Source: Streptomyces griseiscabiei (GTDB lineage: Bacteria > Actinomycetota > Actinomycetes > Streptomycetales > Streptomycetaceae). Taken from it: 64,000 bases of DNA. Below the pieces are notes generated by a model. It saw only the letters and a program-made list of their open reading frames with translations, made no database searches and was not told the DNA's origin. The position numbers and the translations under genes were made by a program. Where the stretch lies: the NCBI RefSeq assembly GCF_020010925.1, contig NZ_JAGJBZ010000002.1, forward strand, positions 1,674,001-1,738,000. The letters are read 5' to 3'. Below are positions 8,114 through 16,790 of the stretch, one piece after another (the stretch's first letter is position 1; each line of letters begins with the position of its first letter).

Positions 8114-8992
8114 TCACGGTGCGGAGAACAGACCCGGACCCTGAGGGGAGGAGCCGTCGGCGCGGACGCCGCCCGTGACCCGCAGGAACTCCAGCTTCTC
8201 CGCGTCGGCGGAACCCGCGGCCACCGTGTAGACGACGAGCCGGATGTCGCAGCCCGGGACGGTGAGCACGTCGCAGTCGCAGATCACCTCACCCACCTGC
8301 GGATGTACGACGGTCTTGCGGGCCGAGACATGCGGTCCGACCGCGCCCTCGTCCCACAGCCGGGCGAACTCCGCGCTGGCGGAACACAGTTCCCCGACGA
8401 GGTCGTTCAGCGCGCGGTCGCGGGGGTAGTCGACGAGAGCCGTACGCAGATCGGCGACGAGGGCCGTCCTGAGGGAGTCGCCGTCCTGGAGCACGGGCCA
8501 GGCGGCGAGCCGGCCGGGCCCCGTGGCGAAGACCGCCCGCACCAGGCTCCGCTCGACGGATGTCAGTGCGCTGGGGTCGCCCATCAGCACCGCCCATGAC
8601 GGGGTCCAGGACAGCAGGGTCCAGTCGGCGCTGAACACGCCCACGGGGAACTCCCCGAGGCGGGCCAGCATCCGCTGGACCCCGGCCGGCACGTGCGCGG
8701 AGACCGTTCCCTCCTGGGGCGGGAGGAGGCCGGCCAGCCGGTAGGCGTGATCGCGCTCCGCGGGCTGCAGTTGCAGCGCCCGCGCCAGGCTCGCGACGAC
8801 CTGCGCCGAAGGGCTCGTGGCGCGGCCCTGCTCCAGGCGGACCACGTAGTCGACCGACAGCCCCGCGAGTTCGGCCAGTTCCTCGCGCCGCAACCCCACC
8901 GCACGGCGCCCGGGCCGCGAGGTCCGCCCGACGTCGACGGGGGAGAGCCGGTCGCGCCAGCGGCGCAGTGCCGTGCCAAGGGTCTCGTCCAC
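8114..8992 (-). CDS. MmyB-like helix-turn-helix regulator
   Basis: Regulator of 292 residues. It has an N-terminal XRE-type HTH (residues ~5-85, RREELAELAGLSVDYVVRLEQGR) and a C-terminal MmyB-like ligand-binding domain (residues ~105-270, ADWTLLSWTPSWAVLMGDPS ... VYTVAAGSADAEKLEFL). The MmyB domain is PAS-like and is thought to bind a hydrophobic ligand. Such regulators are very commonly divergent from a short-chain dehydrogenase, as here (102 bp to the SDR start), and control it. Confidence 0.9.
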   Translation of the reverse strand: MDETLGTALRRWRDRLSPVDVGRTSRPGRRAVGLRREELAELAGLSVDYVVRLEQGRATSPSAQVVASLARALQLQPAERDHAYRLAGLLPPQEGTVSAHVPAGVQRMLARLGEFPVGVFSADWTLLSWTPSWAVLMGDPSALTSVERSLVRAVFATGPGRLAAWPVLQDGDSLRTALVADLRTALVDYPRDRALNDLVGELCSASAEFARLWDEGAVGPHVSARKTVVHPQVGEVICDCDVLTVPGCDIRLVVYTVAAGSADAEKLEFLRVTGGVRADGSSPQGPGLFSAP

Positions 8993-9094
8993 TCGGTCAT
9001 TGTCTCCGCCGGGCCGTCGTCGTGCCTGGTACTGGCAGTCCTACCGTCGCGGAGGGCACTGGTTGTCCATACGTCACGGGCCGAGAGTGAAGGC

Positions 9095-9790
9095 ATGACG
9101 ACAACATTCATCACCGGAGCCAACAAGTCCCTCGGGTACGAGACCGCCCGCCGACTGATCGAGGCGGGCCACACGGTCATCGTCGGCGCTCGCGATCCGC
9201 AGCGCGGTCAGGCGGCCGGCGACGCACTCGGTGCCCGTTTCGTGCAGATCGACGTGACCGACGACGCGTCGGTGGCCGCGGCCGCCGACGACATCCGGGC
9301 CCGCGAGGGCGGCATCGACGTTCTGATCAACAACGCCGGTGTCTTCGGGCCGCACCTCCCCGCCGACCAGCTCACGGCCGCCGACGCGTCCGCCGTGTTC
9401 GAGGTCAACGTCGTGGGGATCGTCCGGGTGACGCATGCGTTCCTGCCGCTGCTGCGCAAGTCCGCGCACCCGGTCATCGTCAATGTCTCCAGCGGCATGG
9501 GGTCCTTCGAGCTGACCCACGACACCGGGCGCGCCGAGGGCCGCAACCTCGCGCCGCTCTACACGGCGTCGAAGGCCGCCGTGACCATGCTGACCACGCA
9601 GTACGCGAAGTTCTGGCCGGACGTGAAGGTGAACGCGGCCGACCCCGGCTACACCGCGACCGACTTCAACGGGCACAGCGGCCCGCAGACGGTGACCGAG
9701 GGGACCGACGCGATCGTCGAACTCGCCACCGTCGCGGCGGACGGACCGACCGGGACCTTCCGCGACCGTCACGGCGAGATGCCCTGGTGA
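9095..9790 (+). CDS. Short-chain dehydrogenase/reductase (SDR)
   Basis: NAD(P)-dependent oxidoreductase of 231 residues. TFITGANKSLGYETA gives the TGxxxGxG cofactor motif and NNAG the structural motif. The catalytic Ser is in NVSSGMGS and YTASK gives Tyr/Lys of the YxxxK pair. ATG 9095 is the family start; the open frame upstream runs through the regulator. It is controlled by the divergent MmyB-type regulator by analogy with the frequent pair. Substrate unknown. Confidence 0.9.
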   Translation: MTTTFITGANKSLGYETARRLIEAGHTVIVGARDPQRGQAAGDALGARFVQIDVTDDASVAAAADDIRAREGGIDVLINNAGVFGPHLPADQLTAADASAVFEVNVVGIVRVTHAFLPLLRKSAHPVIVNVSSGMGSFELTHDTGRAEGRNLAPLYTASKAAVTMLTTQYAKFWPDVKVNAADPGYTATDFNGHSGPQTVTEGTDAIVELATVAADGPTGTFRDRHGEMPW

Positions 9791-9865
9791 CGAGGTGAGA
9801 CGCCCTGGTGACGACGAGCGTCGCGAGCCGGGGGGTGTGAACCGCCGGTACGACATCTGCCAAGA

Positions 9866-9883
9866 TTATGACGACTGTCATAA
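9866..9883. promoter_or_regulatory. Perfect 7-4-7 operator upstream of quinol monooxygenase gene
   Basis: TTATGAC-GACT-GTCATAA is a perfect inverted repeat 18 bp before the ATG at 9902. The same GACGACTGTCATA core recurs at 12291-12306 before the gene at 12317, so one repressor (MarR- or TetR-like, not in the window) probably controls both promoters. Confidence 0.7.
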
Positions 9884-9901
9884 AGCGAGAGGTGCAAGCC
9901 C

Positions 9902-10225
9902 ATGACCAACCCGGTAGTCCTGGTGGCGACGATGGTCGCCAAGCCCGGCCAGGAAGAGCTGATCGAGAAGACGCTGACGGCGGCGGCGGCCAAGGTGCAC
10001 GCCGAACCCGGATGCCTGCGGTACGCGCTGCACCGCAAGGCCGGTACCACCGGTGAGTTCGTCATGATCGAGAAGTGGGCCTCGCGGGAGGCGCTGGGCG
10101 CGCACATGAAGGGTGCCGTGATGCGGGAGATCGGCGCCGCCCTGGCACAGGCGCTGGCCGGTGCCCCGGACATGGTCTTCCTGGACGCGATCCCGGCCGG
10201 CGACCCGGACGTCGGCGCCGTCTGA
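9902..10225 (+). CDS. ABM-domain putative quinol monooxygenase
   Basis: Protein of 107 residues with a single antibiotic-biosynthesis-monooxygenase ferredoxin-like domain (VVLVATMVAKPGQEELIEK ... AEPGCLRYALHRK ... FVMIEKWASREALGAHM). YgiN-type relatives oxidise or detoxify quinols without a cofactor. GAGAGG upstream serves as ribosome site. First gene of the group reading through the alcohol dehydrogenase and thioesterase, under the 9866 operator. Confidence 0.85.
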   Translation: MTNPVVLVATMVAKPGQEELIEKTLTAAAAKVHAEPGCLRYALHRKAGTTGEFVMIEKWASREALGAHMKGAVMREIGAALAQALAGAPDMVFLDAIPAGDPDVGAV

Positions 10226-10294
10226 CCGACACGGCGACCGGGTGGCCGGCAACCGGCCGACCCCGGGTTCCCCACGAAACCGAGGAGCTTTCCC

Positions 10295-11314
10295 ATGAAG
10301 AGCCTGATGTTCGTCGCGCCCGGCCGGCTGCGCTTCGACGAGGTCGACGCCCCCGTCGTCGTCGAGGGCACGGACGCGCTCGTCCGCCCGCTCGCGGCCA
10401 CGACGTGCGATCTCGACCACCATGTCATCGGCGACAAGACGCCGTTCTCCGGATTCGGCCCGTTCCCGATCGGCCACGAGTGCGTGGGCACGGTGGTCGA
10501 GGCCGGCCCCGACTGCAGGGACGTCGCGGTCGGCGACGTGGTCGGCGTCGCCTGGCACATCGCGTGCGGTACCTGCGCGCAGTGCCGGCTCGGACACACC
10601 GCCCGCTGTCTCGCGCACGGCGACGCCCAGTACGGACTTCCGGTGAACGGTGCCTGGGGCGGGACCTTCGACGAGCTCATCCGTGTTCCCTACGCGGACT
10701 TCAACCTCGCCAAGCTGCCCGCCGGGGTCGACCCCGTCCACCTGGCCTCCATCGGCGACAACCTCGCCCTCGGCTGGGAGACGGTGATGCCGACCGTCGC
10801 CGGGATCTCCGACCCGAGGGTCGCGGTGTTCGGCGGGACCGGCTCCATCGGCCTGTACTGCGTCGATGTCGCGGTCCACTGCGCCGGCGCCCGCACCGTG
10901 TACTACGACGACGACCCGGTCAGGATGAAGGTCGCCGAGCAACTCGGCGCCGAGGTCCACGACATCAACGGCAAGCGGGAGAAGGACTTCCACCTCGCGG
11001 TGGACGCCAGCTGCGACGCCGCGCGGCTGCGCAAGGCGCTGCTGTCGGTCATGCCGGAGGGCTATGTCAACAGCGTCGGCATCTACTTCGACGAGGTCCG
11101 GCTCCCGCTGCTCGCGCTGTACCAGCGCGGAGTCCACTTCCACAACGGCAAGGGGCACGCGCGGCCGAACATGACCCCGACGCTGGAGGCCGTGGCCGCC
11201 GGGACGCTCCATCCCGAGCTGGTCACCAGCGGCGTGTACGGCTGGCACGAGATCCCCGAGGTACTGACCTCGGACCGCGCCGGCCACAAGCCGATCTTCG
11301 TCCTGGAGGACTGA
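10295..11314 (+). CDS. Zinc-dependent alcohol dehydrogenase (MDR family)
   Basis: Oxidoreductase of 339 residues. The GroES-like half holds the catalytic zinc ligands (ATTCDLDHH; GHECVGTVVEAG) and a structural-zinc-like set CGTCAQC...RC. The Rossmann half has VAVFGGTGSIGLYCVDVA. GAGGAG precedes ATG 10295. It lies 69 bp after the quinol monooxygenase, in one likely operon. Together with the hotdog protein downstream this suggests clearance of aldehydes, quinones or aromatic compounds. Confidence 0.88.
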   Translation: MKSLMFVAPGRLRFDEVDAPVVVEGTDALVRPLAATTCDLDHHVIGDKTPFSGFGPFPIGHECVGTVVEAGPDCRDVAVGDVVGVAWHIACGTCAQCRLGHTARCLAHGDAQYGLPVNGAWGGTFDELIRVPYADFNLAKLPAGVDPVHLASIGDNLALGWETVMPTVAGISDPRVAVFGGTGSIGLYCVDVAVHCAGARTVYYDDDPVRMKVAEQLGAEVHDINGKREKDFHLAVDASCDAARLRKALLSVMPEGYVNSVGIYFDEVRLPLLALYQRGVHFHNGKGHARPNMTPTLEAVAAGTLHPELVTSGVYGWHEIPEVLTSDRAGHKPIFVLED

Positions 11315-11504
11315 GGTGCCGGGGTCCGGGGGCCAGGGTCCGGGTCCGGGCTCCGGGGTCCAGCGGTGGGCGGGGCCGTGCGGGGGAGGGCCCGGTGTCC
11401 TCGGCCCCGCCGCCTCCGACATCCGACATCGATGTCCCGCTCGGGAAGTCCACCGCGCCCTCGGCCGGAACGACTCCCGACGCCCTGCCCGAGAGGAACC
11501 GAAC

Positions 11505-12182
11505 TTGAACCGCCACGCCGCGACCGGCGCCGTGCCCGAACGACCGGCACGGCAGGAACCGGAGCACGAGCGGGCCGCGATCGCCGCACTGGGCCACGAA
11601 CTGCGCGCCCTGGTCGAGGCGACCGTCCGTACCGCGGCCTCGCCGGCCACCCTGCACCGCGTGGCGGACGGAGTCCGCGGCCTCACCGGGCAGTTGACCG
11701 GGCGGCGCCGCGCACGCGCGGAGATCCCGTCGGTGGACGAGTTCCCGGGAGGGGTGCGGATGTACAGCCCCGTCACCGGTGCCGGAAGCCCACTGGCGCC
11801 GCCCATGAGCTGCACGCGGGCCGACGGCGGAGTGGCGGGAACCTGCGTCCTCGGCAAGGCGCACGAAGGGCCGCCCGGTTACGGACACGGAGGCATGAGC
11901 GCCATGCTCCTGGACGAACTGATGGGCTGGGCCTGCGTGGCCGCCGGGACGCCGGCGATGACCGTCTCCCTCCAGTTGCACTACCGCCGTCCCGTTCCCC
12001 TGGAGACGCCCCTGCGTGTGTTCGCCCAGGTCACCGGGGGCGAGGACCGAAGGATCCCGGTGAGCGGCGTGATCACCACCGAAGAGGACCACTCCGAGGT
12101 CCTGGTGGCGGCGGACGGCGTCTTCGTGGTGCCGGACCTCGACCGCGTCCGCGCGCTGTTCCCGAGCCTGCGGGCCACCTGA
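11505..12182 (+). CDS. PaaI-type hotdog-fold thioesterase
   Basis: Acyl-CoA thioesterase-like protein of 225 residues. TTG 11505 is chosen because GAGAGGA at 11491-11497 lies 7 nt upstream; the open frame before it (from 11316) is a Gly/Pro-rich low-complexity stretch unlike coding sequence. The hotdog domain covers residues ~120-215: GPPGYGHGGMSAMLLDELMGW is the central helix with the HGG motif, followed by VSLQLHYRRPVPLETPLRV. The first ~75 residues are Ala/Arg-rich helix of unknown role. Third gene of the 9.9-12.2 kb operon. Confidence 0.78.
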   Translation: MNRHAATGAVPERPARQEPEHERAAIAALGHELRALVEATVRTAASPATLHRVADGVRGLTGQLTGRRRARAEIPSVDEFPGGVRMYSPVTGAGSPLAPPMSCTRADGGVAGTCVLGKAHEGPPGYGHGGMSAMLLDELMGWACVAAGTPAMTVSLQLHYRRPVPLETPLRVFAQVTGGEDRRIPVSGVITTEEDHSEVLVAADGVFVVPDLDRVRALFPSLRAT

Positions 12183-12261
12183 CCATTCGTCCCTCGCCGG
12201 CCTCCCCGGGGGCGGGGGCGCAGGCGCGAACTCCCGGGTGTGCCCCGGCCCACCTATGGCG

Positions 12262-12306
12262 GTCGTTATAGAGGCAGGTAGTCTGTGCGGTATAACGACT
12301 GTCATA
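12262..12306. promoter_or_regulatory. Operator cluster upstream of tautomerase-like gene
   Basis: GTCGTTATA (12262-12270) is the exact reverse complement of TATAACGAC (12291-12299). The latter continues as TATAACGACTGTCATA, matching 15 of 16 bases of the 9867-9882 operator. The site ends 10 bp before GTG 12317. Two half-sites flanking a 20-bp spacer suggest a repressor that spans the promoter. Confidence 0.65.
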
Positions 12307-12316
12307 GGGGGATCTC

Positions 12317-12793
12317 GTGACCATCATCACCGTGAACGCGCCGAAGGGCCGTCTGAGCCTGGAGCAGCGTCGTGAGCTGGCCGAGACGCTGACGGACGCC
12401 GTGCTGGTGCCCGAGGTGGGCCAGCACGCCCCGGCGGCCCGGGCCGGGTTCCAGGTGCACTTCGTCGAGCGCGAGCGGGACATGATGGCCATCGGCGGCA
12501 GACTGCTGGCGGACGTCGACCAGGAGCTCGACGTGATGGTGATCGACCTCGCCGTCATGGACGCCGCCTGGCAGCCGGAGGTGCGGGCCGAGGTCATCGA
12601 ACGCGTCCTGGCCGCACTGGCGACGGCCTGCGGGCTGGAGAAGCCGGCGCCTGCCTGGTGGGTCACCTTCCGGGTGATCGACGAGGGCAGCTGGGGCTCG
12701 TCGGGCGGCGTGCTGTCGGTCCTGCCGCTGCTGGAGAGCGGGGTGTTCACGGAGAAGCGGGTCAAGGCCGTCCGCGCCGCGTTGGGCGTGTGA
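12317..12793 (+). CDS. Tautomerase-like protein
   Basis: Protein of 158 residues starting at GTG 12317 with AGGGGG upstream. The N-terminal segment (MTIITVNAPKGRLSLEQRRELAETLTDAVL) has the beta-alpha pattern of the 4-oxalocrotonate tautomerase superfamily, but the residue after Met is Thr rather than the catalytic Pro1. It is therefore either inactive as a tautomerase or a divergent member. The C-terminal half repeats the fold weakly (QPEVRAEVIERVLAALATACG). It shares its operator with the upstream operon. Confidence 0.6.
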   Translation: MTIITVNAPKGRLSLEQRRELAETLTDAVLVPEVGQHAPAARAGFQVHFVERERDMMAIGGRLLADVDQELDVMVIDLAVMDAAWQPEVRAEVIERVLAALATACGLEKPAPAWWVTFRVIDEGSWGSSGGVLSVLPLLESGVFTEKRVKAVRAALGV

Positions 12794-12879
12794 AGCCCGG
12801 GTTGTCGAGCGAGGGCCGGTCCGGTCCCTGACCGCGGCGAGGACGAGCGGCTGGGGCAGCGGGGTGGCGGGGTGGCGGC

Positions 12880-13074
12880 GATGCGCACCCGGATGCCGTG
12901 GGCGGTCATCTCACACCCGAGCTGGCCCGGCCCCTCCTCAAGATCGCCAGGGAGATCGTCGAGCCGCTGCGCCACGGCGCGTACACCGCGGCCCTGACCC
13001 CCGGGCACCGCGACGACGACGTGGCGGTGCTCCTGCGCTACCTCGGTCGTGACCCTGGCTGGAGCGCGTCCTAG
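12880..13074 (+). pseudogene. Unassigned C-terminal gene fragment
   Basis: In the frame ending at the TAG of 13072-13074 the sequence reads AVGGHLTPELARPLLKIARE...AYTAALTPGHRDDDVAVLLRYLGRDPGW, with typical Streptomyces codon use but no start codon or upstream domain. It looks like the tail of a lost gene. I do not recognise the family. Confidence 0.35.
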
Positions 13075-13172
13075 GGGTTTCCTTCACAGAGCCGCGAGCT
13101 TCCAGGCCGGCCCGAAGCCCGGCGGCGATGTCGGCCATGGGGGCCGGGTTCTCGGTGCCGACATCACACGGA
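13075..13172 (-). pseudogene. Remnant of nucleotidyltransferase related to the 35-kb gene
   Basis: The minus strand encodes DVGTENPAPMADIAAGLRAG followed by LEARG. This aligns residue by residue with DVATESPAPMADIAAALCSG-LSARG of the nucleotidyltransferase-like gene at 34927-35598. Only ~33 codons remain. It shows that a second copy of that family once lay outside the island on the left. Confidence 0.6.
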
Positions 13173-13241
13173 ACCGGCCGCACATGACGGCGTTTTGTCC
13201 GTGAGAGCACAGTCGACGCTCGGAAATGACACACGGTTGTC

Positions 13242-13548
13242 ATGGAAAGCCGCCCCCTGCCGGCTTCGCGGTTCGGGGTCATCCCCGACATCGTGCCCAA
13301 CCACACCTCCGACCCGCACACCTGGATCCGGGCTGCCGGGGTCGCCCTCGGCGACGGCACCCTCACGTGGGTCGACGCTCCCGCCGGAGTCCTCGCCTTC
13401 CGCCGCGATCCGGTCCTGCTGTGCGTGCGTGGTCAACCTCTCGGACGAGCCGTACCGGCTGCCCGATCACGTCTCCGTCCTGCTGGCCGGCGCCCCGATC
13501 GCGGACGGACTCCTGGAACCGGACCATGCGATCTGGCTCCAGGTCTGA
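13242..13548 (+). pseudogene. Internally deleted and frameshifted GH13 alpha-glucosidase remnant
   Basis: The first part (from ~13265) reads FGVIPDIVPNHTSDPHTWIR, the conserved region I of GH13 alpha-glucosidases. It is followed directly by GDGTLTWVDAPAGVLAFRRD, which belongs near the C-terminus, so the catalytic barrel has been deleted between them. After a frameshift near 13425 the other frame continues VVNLSDEPYRLPDHVSVLLA to the stop at 13546-13548, the normal C-terminal beta-domain. A clear decay product. Confidence 0.7.
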
Positions 13549-13631
13549 CGGTTCACCTAGGGGGCGGCGCCCCCTGCCGATTCGCCAGGGCCCCTGCTGC
13601 AAGGACCTGCGCACGTTCTTCGGCTTCTCGC

Positions 13632-14549
13632 TCAGAGCCGGTGAGCGGCTTCGTCGACGAGGTGGCGGAGCCAGATGTGAGCGGGATCGTCGGTGGCGGT
13701 CCCGTGCCAGATGGCACTGACGGTGTACTGGGGCATCGTCAGGGGCGGCGCGGTGGCTGTCAGGCCCAAGGCGTCGGCATAGACGGTGGCCGCGTGGGTG
13801 GGGAGCGTGGCCAGGGCGGGCAGTGTGGCGAGCTGGAGGGCGGCTCCGGCGAAATGGGTGGTGGAGGCGATCACCCGGCGGTGGAGTCCCTGTGCTTCGA
13901 GGAGGTCGTCGACGATGCCGCGCCGGCCCTCGTAGGAGATCAGCAGGTGGGGGTGGGCCAGATAGTCGTCCCAGGTGATCGGGGTCCGCAGCGGCAGCAG
14001 ACGGGGGTTGAACACGCAGGTGTAGCCGGAGACGAACAGCTCACGGCCGCGGTGGTCGGCACCGTGCGCGGGGGCCGCTGCCACCCCGAGATCGACCTCA
14101 CCGCGGTCGAGCATGTCGGCGACGGTGTTGCGGCTGGCCTGCCGGACGGCGAGCCGGATGCCCGGCAGGCCCGCGGTGGCGGCCAGCAGGCGGGGCAGCA
14201 GTGCCGCCTCCAGATCGTCGGACATGCCCAGAGTGAACGTGCGCCGGGCGGTGGCCGCGTCGAATCGATCCCGGTCGGTCACCACACCGTGGATCAACCC
14301 GAGGGCCGGCTCGATGCGGCGGGCGAGTTCGATGGCGCGCGGTGTGGGCACGATGCCGCCGCGGGTGCGGGTGAACAACTCGTCGCCGAAGAGCGCGCGC
14401 AGTCGGCCGAGGGCGGCGCTGGTGGCGCCCTGGCTCAGGTGCAGGGCGGCGGCCGCGCGGGTGACACTGCGCTCGCGGATCAGGGCGGCGAAGACGACCA
14501 GCAGGTTGAGGTCGGCCTTCCTGAATTCGGTTTCATAGATGTCGATCAT
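13632..14549 (-). CDS. LysR-family transcriptional regulator
   Basis: Regulator of 305 residues with N-terminal wHTH (residues ~12-70, [20 protein letters not shown]...[13 protein letters not shown]) and a LysR substrate-binding domain (residues ~98-295). It is divergent from the nitrilase gene with only 50 bp between starts, so it almost certainly binds that gap and controls the nitrilase. The co-inducer is probably a nitrile or its product, by inference from position. Confidence 0.9.
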   Translation of the reverse strand: MIDIYETEFRKADLNLLVVFAALIRERSVTRAAAALHLSQGATSAALGRLRALFGDELFTRTRGGIVPTPRAIELARRIEPALGLIHGVVTDRDRFDAATARRTFTLGMSDDLEAALLPRLLAATAGLPGIRLAVRQASRNTVADMLDRGEVDLGVAAAPAHGADHRGRELFVSGYTCVFNPRLLPLRTPITWDDYLAHPHLLISYEGRRGIVDDLLEAQGLHRRVIASTTHFAGAALQLATLPALATLPTHAATVYADALGLTATAPPLTMPQYTVSAIWHGTATDDPAHIWLRHLVDEAAHRL

Positions 14550-14599
14550 CGCAAAGATTAGTTTGCCAGATGGTCTGCGGGGTTCCTACCGTCGACGGC

Positions 14600-15550
14600 A
14601 TGACTGCTGCCTCGTCTCATGAGCCCCGCCGAACCGTGACCGTCGCCGTCGCCCAAGCCGCTGCTCCGCTGTTCGACACCCCGGCCGCAGTGGCCCGGGC
14701 CGAGGAACTCATCCGCGAGGCCGCCCTCCGGGGTGCCGAAGTCGTCGTCCTCCCCGAGGCGTTCCTCGGGGGCTACCCGAAGGGTCTGGACTTCGGCGTC
14801 ACGGTCGGCAGCCGCTCCCCGGACGGCCGCGATCTCTTCCGCCGCTACCACGCGTCCGCCATCGAGGTCCCCGGCCCGGAGACCGAAACCCTGGCCGCGC
14901 TCACCCGGGAGCTCGGGTGCCACGCCGTGGTCGGCGCGGTCGAACGTCAGGGCGGCACCCTGTACTGCGTCGCGCTCTTCTTCGGCCCCGACGGCTACCT
15001 GGGCCTGCACCGCAAGCTGATGCCCACCGCCGCCGAGCGCTACCTGTGGGGGCAGGGCGACGGTTCCACTCTCCCCGTCATCGACACCGGCAGCGCCCGT
15101 ATCGGCGCGGCGATCTGCTGGGAGAACTACATGCCGCTGCTGCGCACCGCGATGTACGCCAAAGGCGTGGATCTGTGGTGCGCGCCGACCGTCGACGACC
15201 GCGACGCCTGGCAGGCCACCATGCGGCACATCGCCCTGGAAGGTCGCTGCTTCGTCCTCAGCGCCAACCAGTACCTGCGGCGCGACGCCCTCCCGGCCGA
15301 TCTCCACCCCGTCCAGGGAGACGAACCGGACACCGTCCTGATCGGCGGCGGTTCTGTCATCGTCTCCCCGCTCGGCGAGGTGCTGGCCGGCCCGCTGCGC
15401 GACGGCGAGGGAATCCTGACCGCCCAACTGGACCTCGACGACCTCACCCGCGCCCGCTTCGACCTAGACACCACCGGCCACTACGCCCGCCCCGACATCT
15501 TCACCCTCCACGTCGACGAGTCCCCCCACTCCACCGTCACCGCCGCTTGA
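14600..15550 (+). CDS. Nitrilase
   Basis: Carbon-nitrogen hydrolase of 316 residues. The Glu-Lys-Cys triad is visible: E53 in [15 protein letters not shown], Lys near residue 139 in [12 protein letters not shown], Cys near 173 in [19 protein letters not shown] and CWENYMPL are typical of true nitrilases (nitrile to acid plus ammonia) rather than amidases. ATG 14600 is chosen; TACCGT lies 7 nt upstream, the spacing of a leaderless -10, and there is no ribosome site. ATG 14570 in the same frame is an alternative. Confidence 0.9.
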   Translation: MTAASSHEPRRTVTVAVAQAAAPLFDTPAAVARAEELIREAALRGAEVVVLPEAFLGGYPKGLDFGVTVGSRSPDGRDLFRRYHASAIEVPGPETETLAALTRELGCHAVVGAVERQGGTLYCVALFFGPDGYLGLHRKLMPTAAERYLWGQGDGSTLPVIDTGSARIGAAICWENYMPLLRTAMYAKGVDLWCAPTVDDRDAWQATMRHIALEGRCFVLSANQYLRRDALPADLHPVQGDEPDTVLIGGGSVIVSPLGEVLAGPLRDGEGILTAQLDLDDLTRARFDLDTTGHYARPDIFTLHVDESPHSTVTAA

Positions 15551-15808
15551 CCGCACCGGCAGTTGACCGAACGGCAGACCCGCGACGGCTCCGCTCTGCC
15601 CGCCCGACCGTCACGCGGTCAGACCTGGCCGGCTGCTGCACGAGGACGGCACACCGTCCCACCTCACGCGGGGCCGTGCGACGGGGGAGGCCGGCCGAAG
15701 CGGGGCGGCGTTTCATGCTCCCCGGATTCTCCCCAGCGGCTTGAACGGTGCCTGCGTCGGACGCGTCCGCGCCGCCGGCATCGGTGTGTCGGCGCTCGCG
15801 GGCCGTTT
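15551..15808. other. Gene-free stretch at left island edge
   Basis: No supported gene. It contains the left copy of the 24-bp edge repeat (15718-15741). Short frames here have no family character. Confidence 0.4.
15718..15741. repeat. Left copy of 24-bp edge repeat (attL-side candidate)
   Basis: Identical over 24 bp to 36166-36189. It contains CTCCCCGGATTCTCCCCAG, itself two tandem CTCCCC(A/G)G units. In actinobacterial integrative elements such repeats are often integrase arm sites or att flanks. It lies 68 bp before the corA-derived fragment. Confidence 0.6.
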
Positions 15809-15810
15809 GC

Positions 15811-16000
15811 TCAGAGCCAGTCCCGCCGCTTGAAAATCACGTACAAACTGGCACAAACAACCCCCGTCAGGCCGATCGCGAAGGGGTATCCGAAGCTCCA
15901 GCCCAGCTCCGGCATGTGCGTGAAGTTCATCCCGTAGATCGTCCCGACCAGCGTCGGAGCAAACAGAATCGCCGCCCAAGAAGAGATCTTCTTGAAGTTG
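15811..16000 (-). pseudogene. corA 3'-end fragment (duplicate of 36348-36540)
   Basis: The minus strand encodes the last ~60 residues of a CorA Mg2+ transporter: KKISSWAAILFAPTLVGTIY, then GMNFTHMPELGWSFGYPFAI and a YVIFKRRDWL stop. The GMN selectivity motif and both transmembrane helices are present, but nothing upstream of the KKISSW segment. It differs from the intact gene by scattered changes, mostly silent (E-to-T, M-to-T and I-to-V among the coding ones). The first 38 bp, stop codon included, are identical to the intact copy. A non-functional displaced 3' end. Confidence 0.85.
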
Positions 16001-16107
16001 TCTATCGGAAGGCCCTGACCTGGGGTGATGTGATTGGAGCCGTAGCTGAACTGGGCTGATCCTTCTTTCAGGATGTTTCAGATCGCAACGCAGCTATGTA
16101 GTCGATT

Positions 16108-16160
16108 CTCCCCACGCGCTCCCCAACGTCGGCCGTGCTCCCCAGATTCTCCCCAGATGA
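16108..16160. repeat. CTCCCCAG motif cluster, possible recombinase arm sites
   Basis: CTCCCCAGATTCTCCCCAG at 16138-16156 differs at one base from the core of the 24-bp edge repeats, and further CTCCCCA units occur at 16108-16125. A similar pair stands at 36254-36273. Clustered direct motifs near both edges fit arm-type binding sites for a tyrosine integrase or excisionase. Confidence 0.45.
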
Positions 16161-16367
16161 CCTTCCCGCCGGGAGGCGATGGGGCATGGCGGAAGGCTTC
16201 GTAGACGACTCTCCATGGTCACGAAGAGTGGTCATGGTGGCAGGTGCTTGAGCCCTCAAACCATGCAACGGTGTCTGGGCGCCCTGGCTGACCAGCCGCA
16301 CGCCCTCAACGAGGCCGCCCACGCCCTGACCTGGACGGGCGCCAAGCGTCCCGGCGACTGAACACCC

Positions 16368-16790
16368 GTGGAATGTCGCTTCCGCGCCGGACACGCCGAG
16401 ACCTGGTGGGCCGCTGATGCCCGCCTGGGTGGCTACGGCCCCGACTCGCCCCGCTGGCTGATCGTGGCCACCACCGTCCGGCCGCTCTGCCGGAGAGTGC
16501 CACCCGGATACTTGGCCACCAACCTGCCCCCGACGCACCCCATGTCACCACCGGCCCGCACCCGCCGGCCAACCTGGAGCCGAGATCTTCCACCTCTACG
16601 GTCTGCGGCCCGTGGATCGAGCAGAGCTACAAGCAGGTCAAGGACGAATTCGGCCGGGCCGACTTCCAAGTCCGCTTCGACCGCGCCATCTGCTGCCACC
16701 AGACCTTGGTCAACTGCGCCTTCTCCTTCTGCTGGGACCAGTGGTTCAGCCCACCCGGATCCCTGGACTTGACCGTGCTCTGCACCCCCA
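16368..16790 (+). pseudogene. IS701-like transposase remnant
   Basis: Across shifting frames the plus strand encodes WWAADARLGGYGPDSPRWLI...YLATNLP, then GLRPWIEQSYKQVKDEFG and ADFQVRFDRAICCHQTLVNC...FSFCW. These are the C-terminal blocks of IS701/DDE-type transposases; EQSYKQVKDE holds the last acidic residue. At least two frameshifts are needed, there is no N-terminus, and the 3' side is cut by the IS3 sequence. Confidence 0.65.

Noticed and set aside
15811..16000. CorA fragment as a small membrane protein gene
   Set aside because: No start codon in frame; only the C-terminal domain of a larger protein and no ribosome site.
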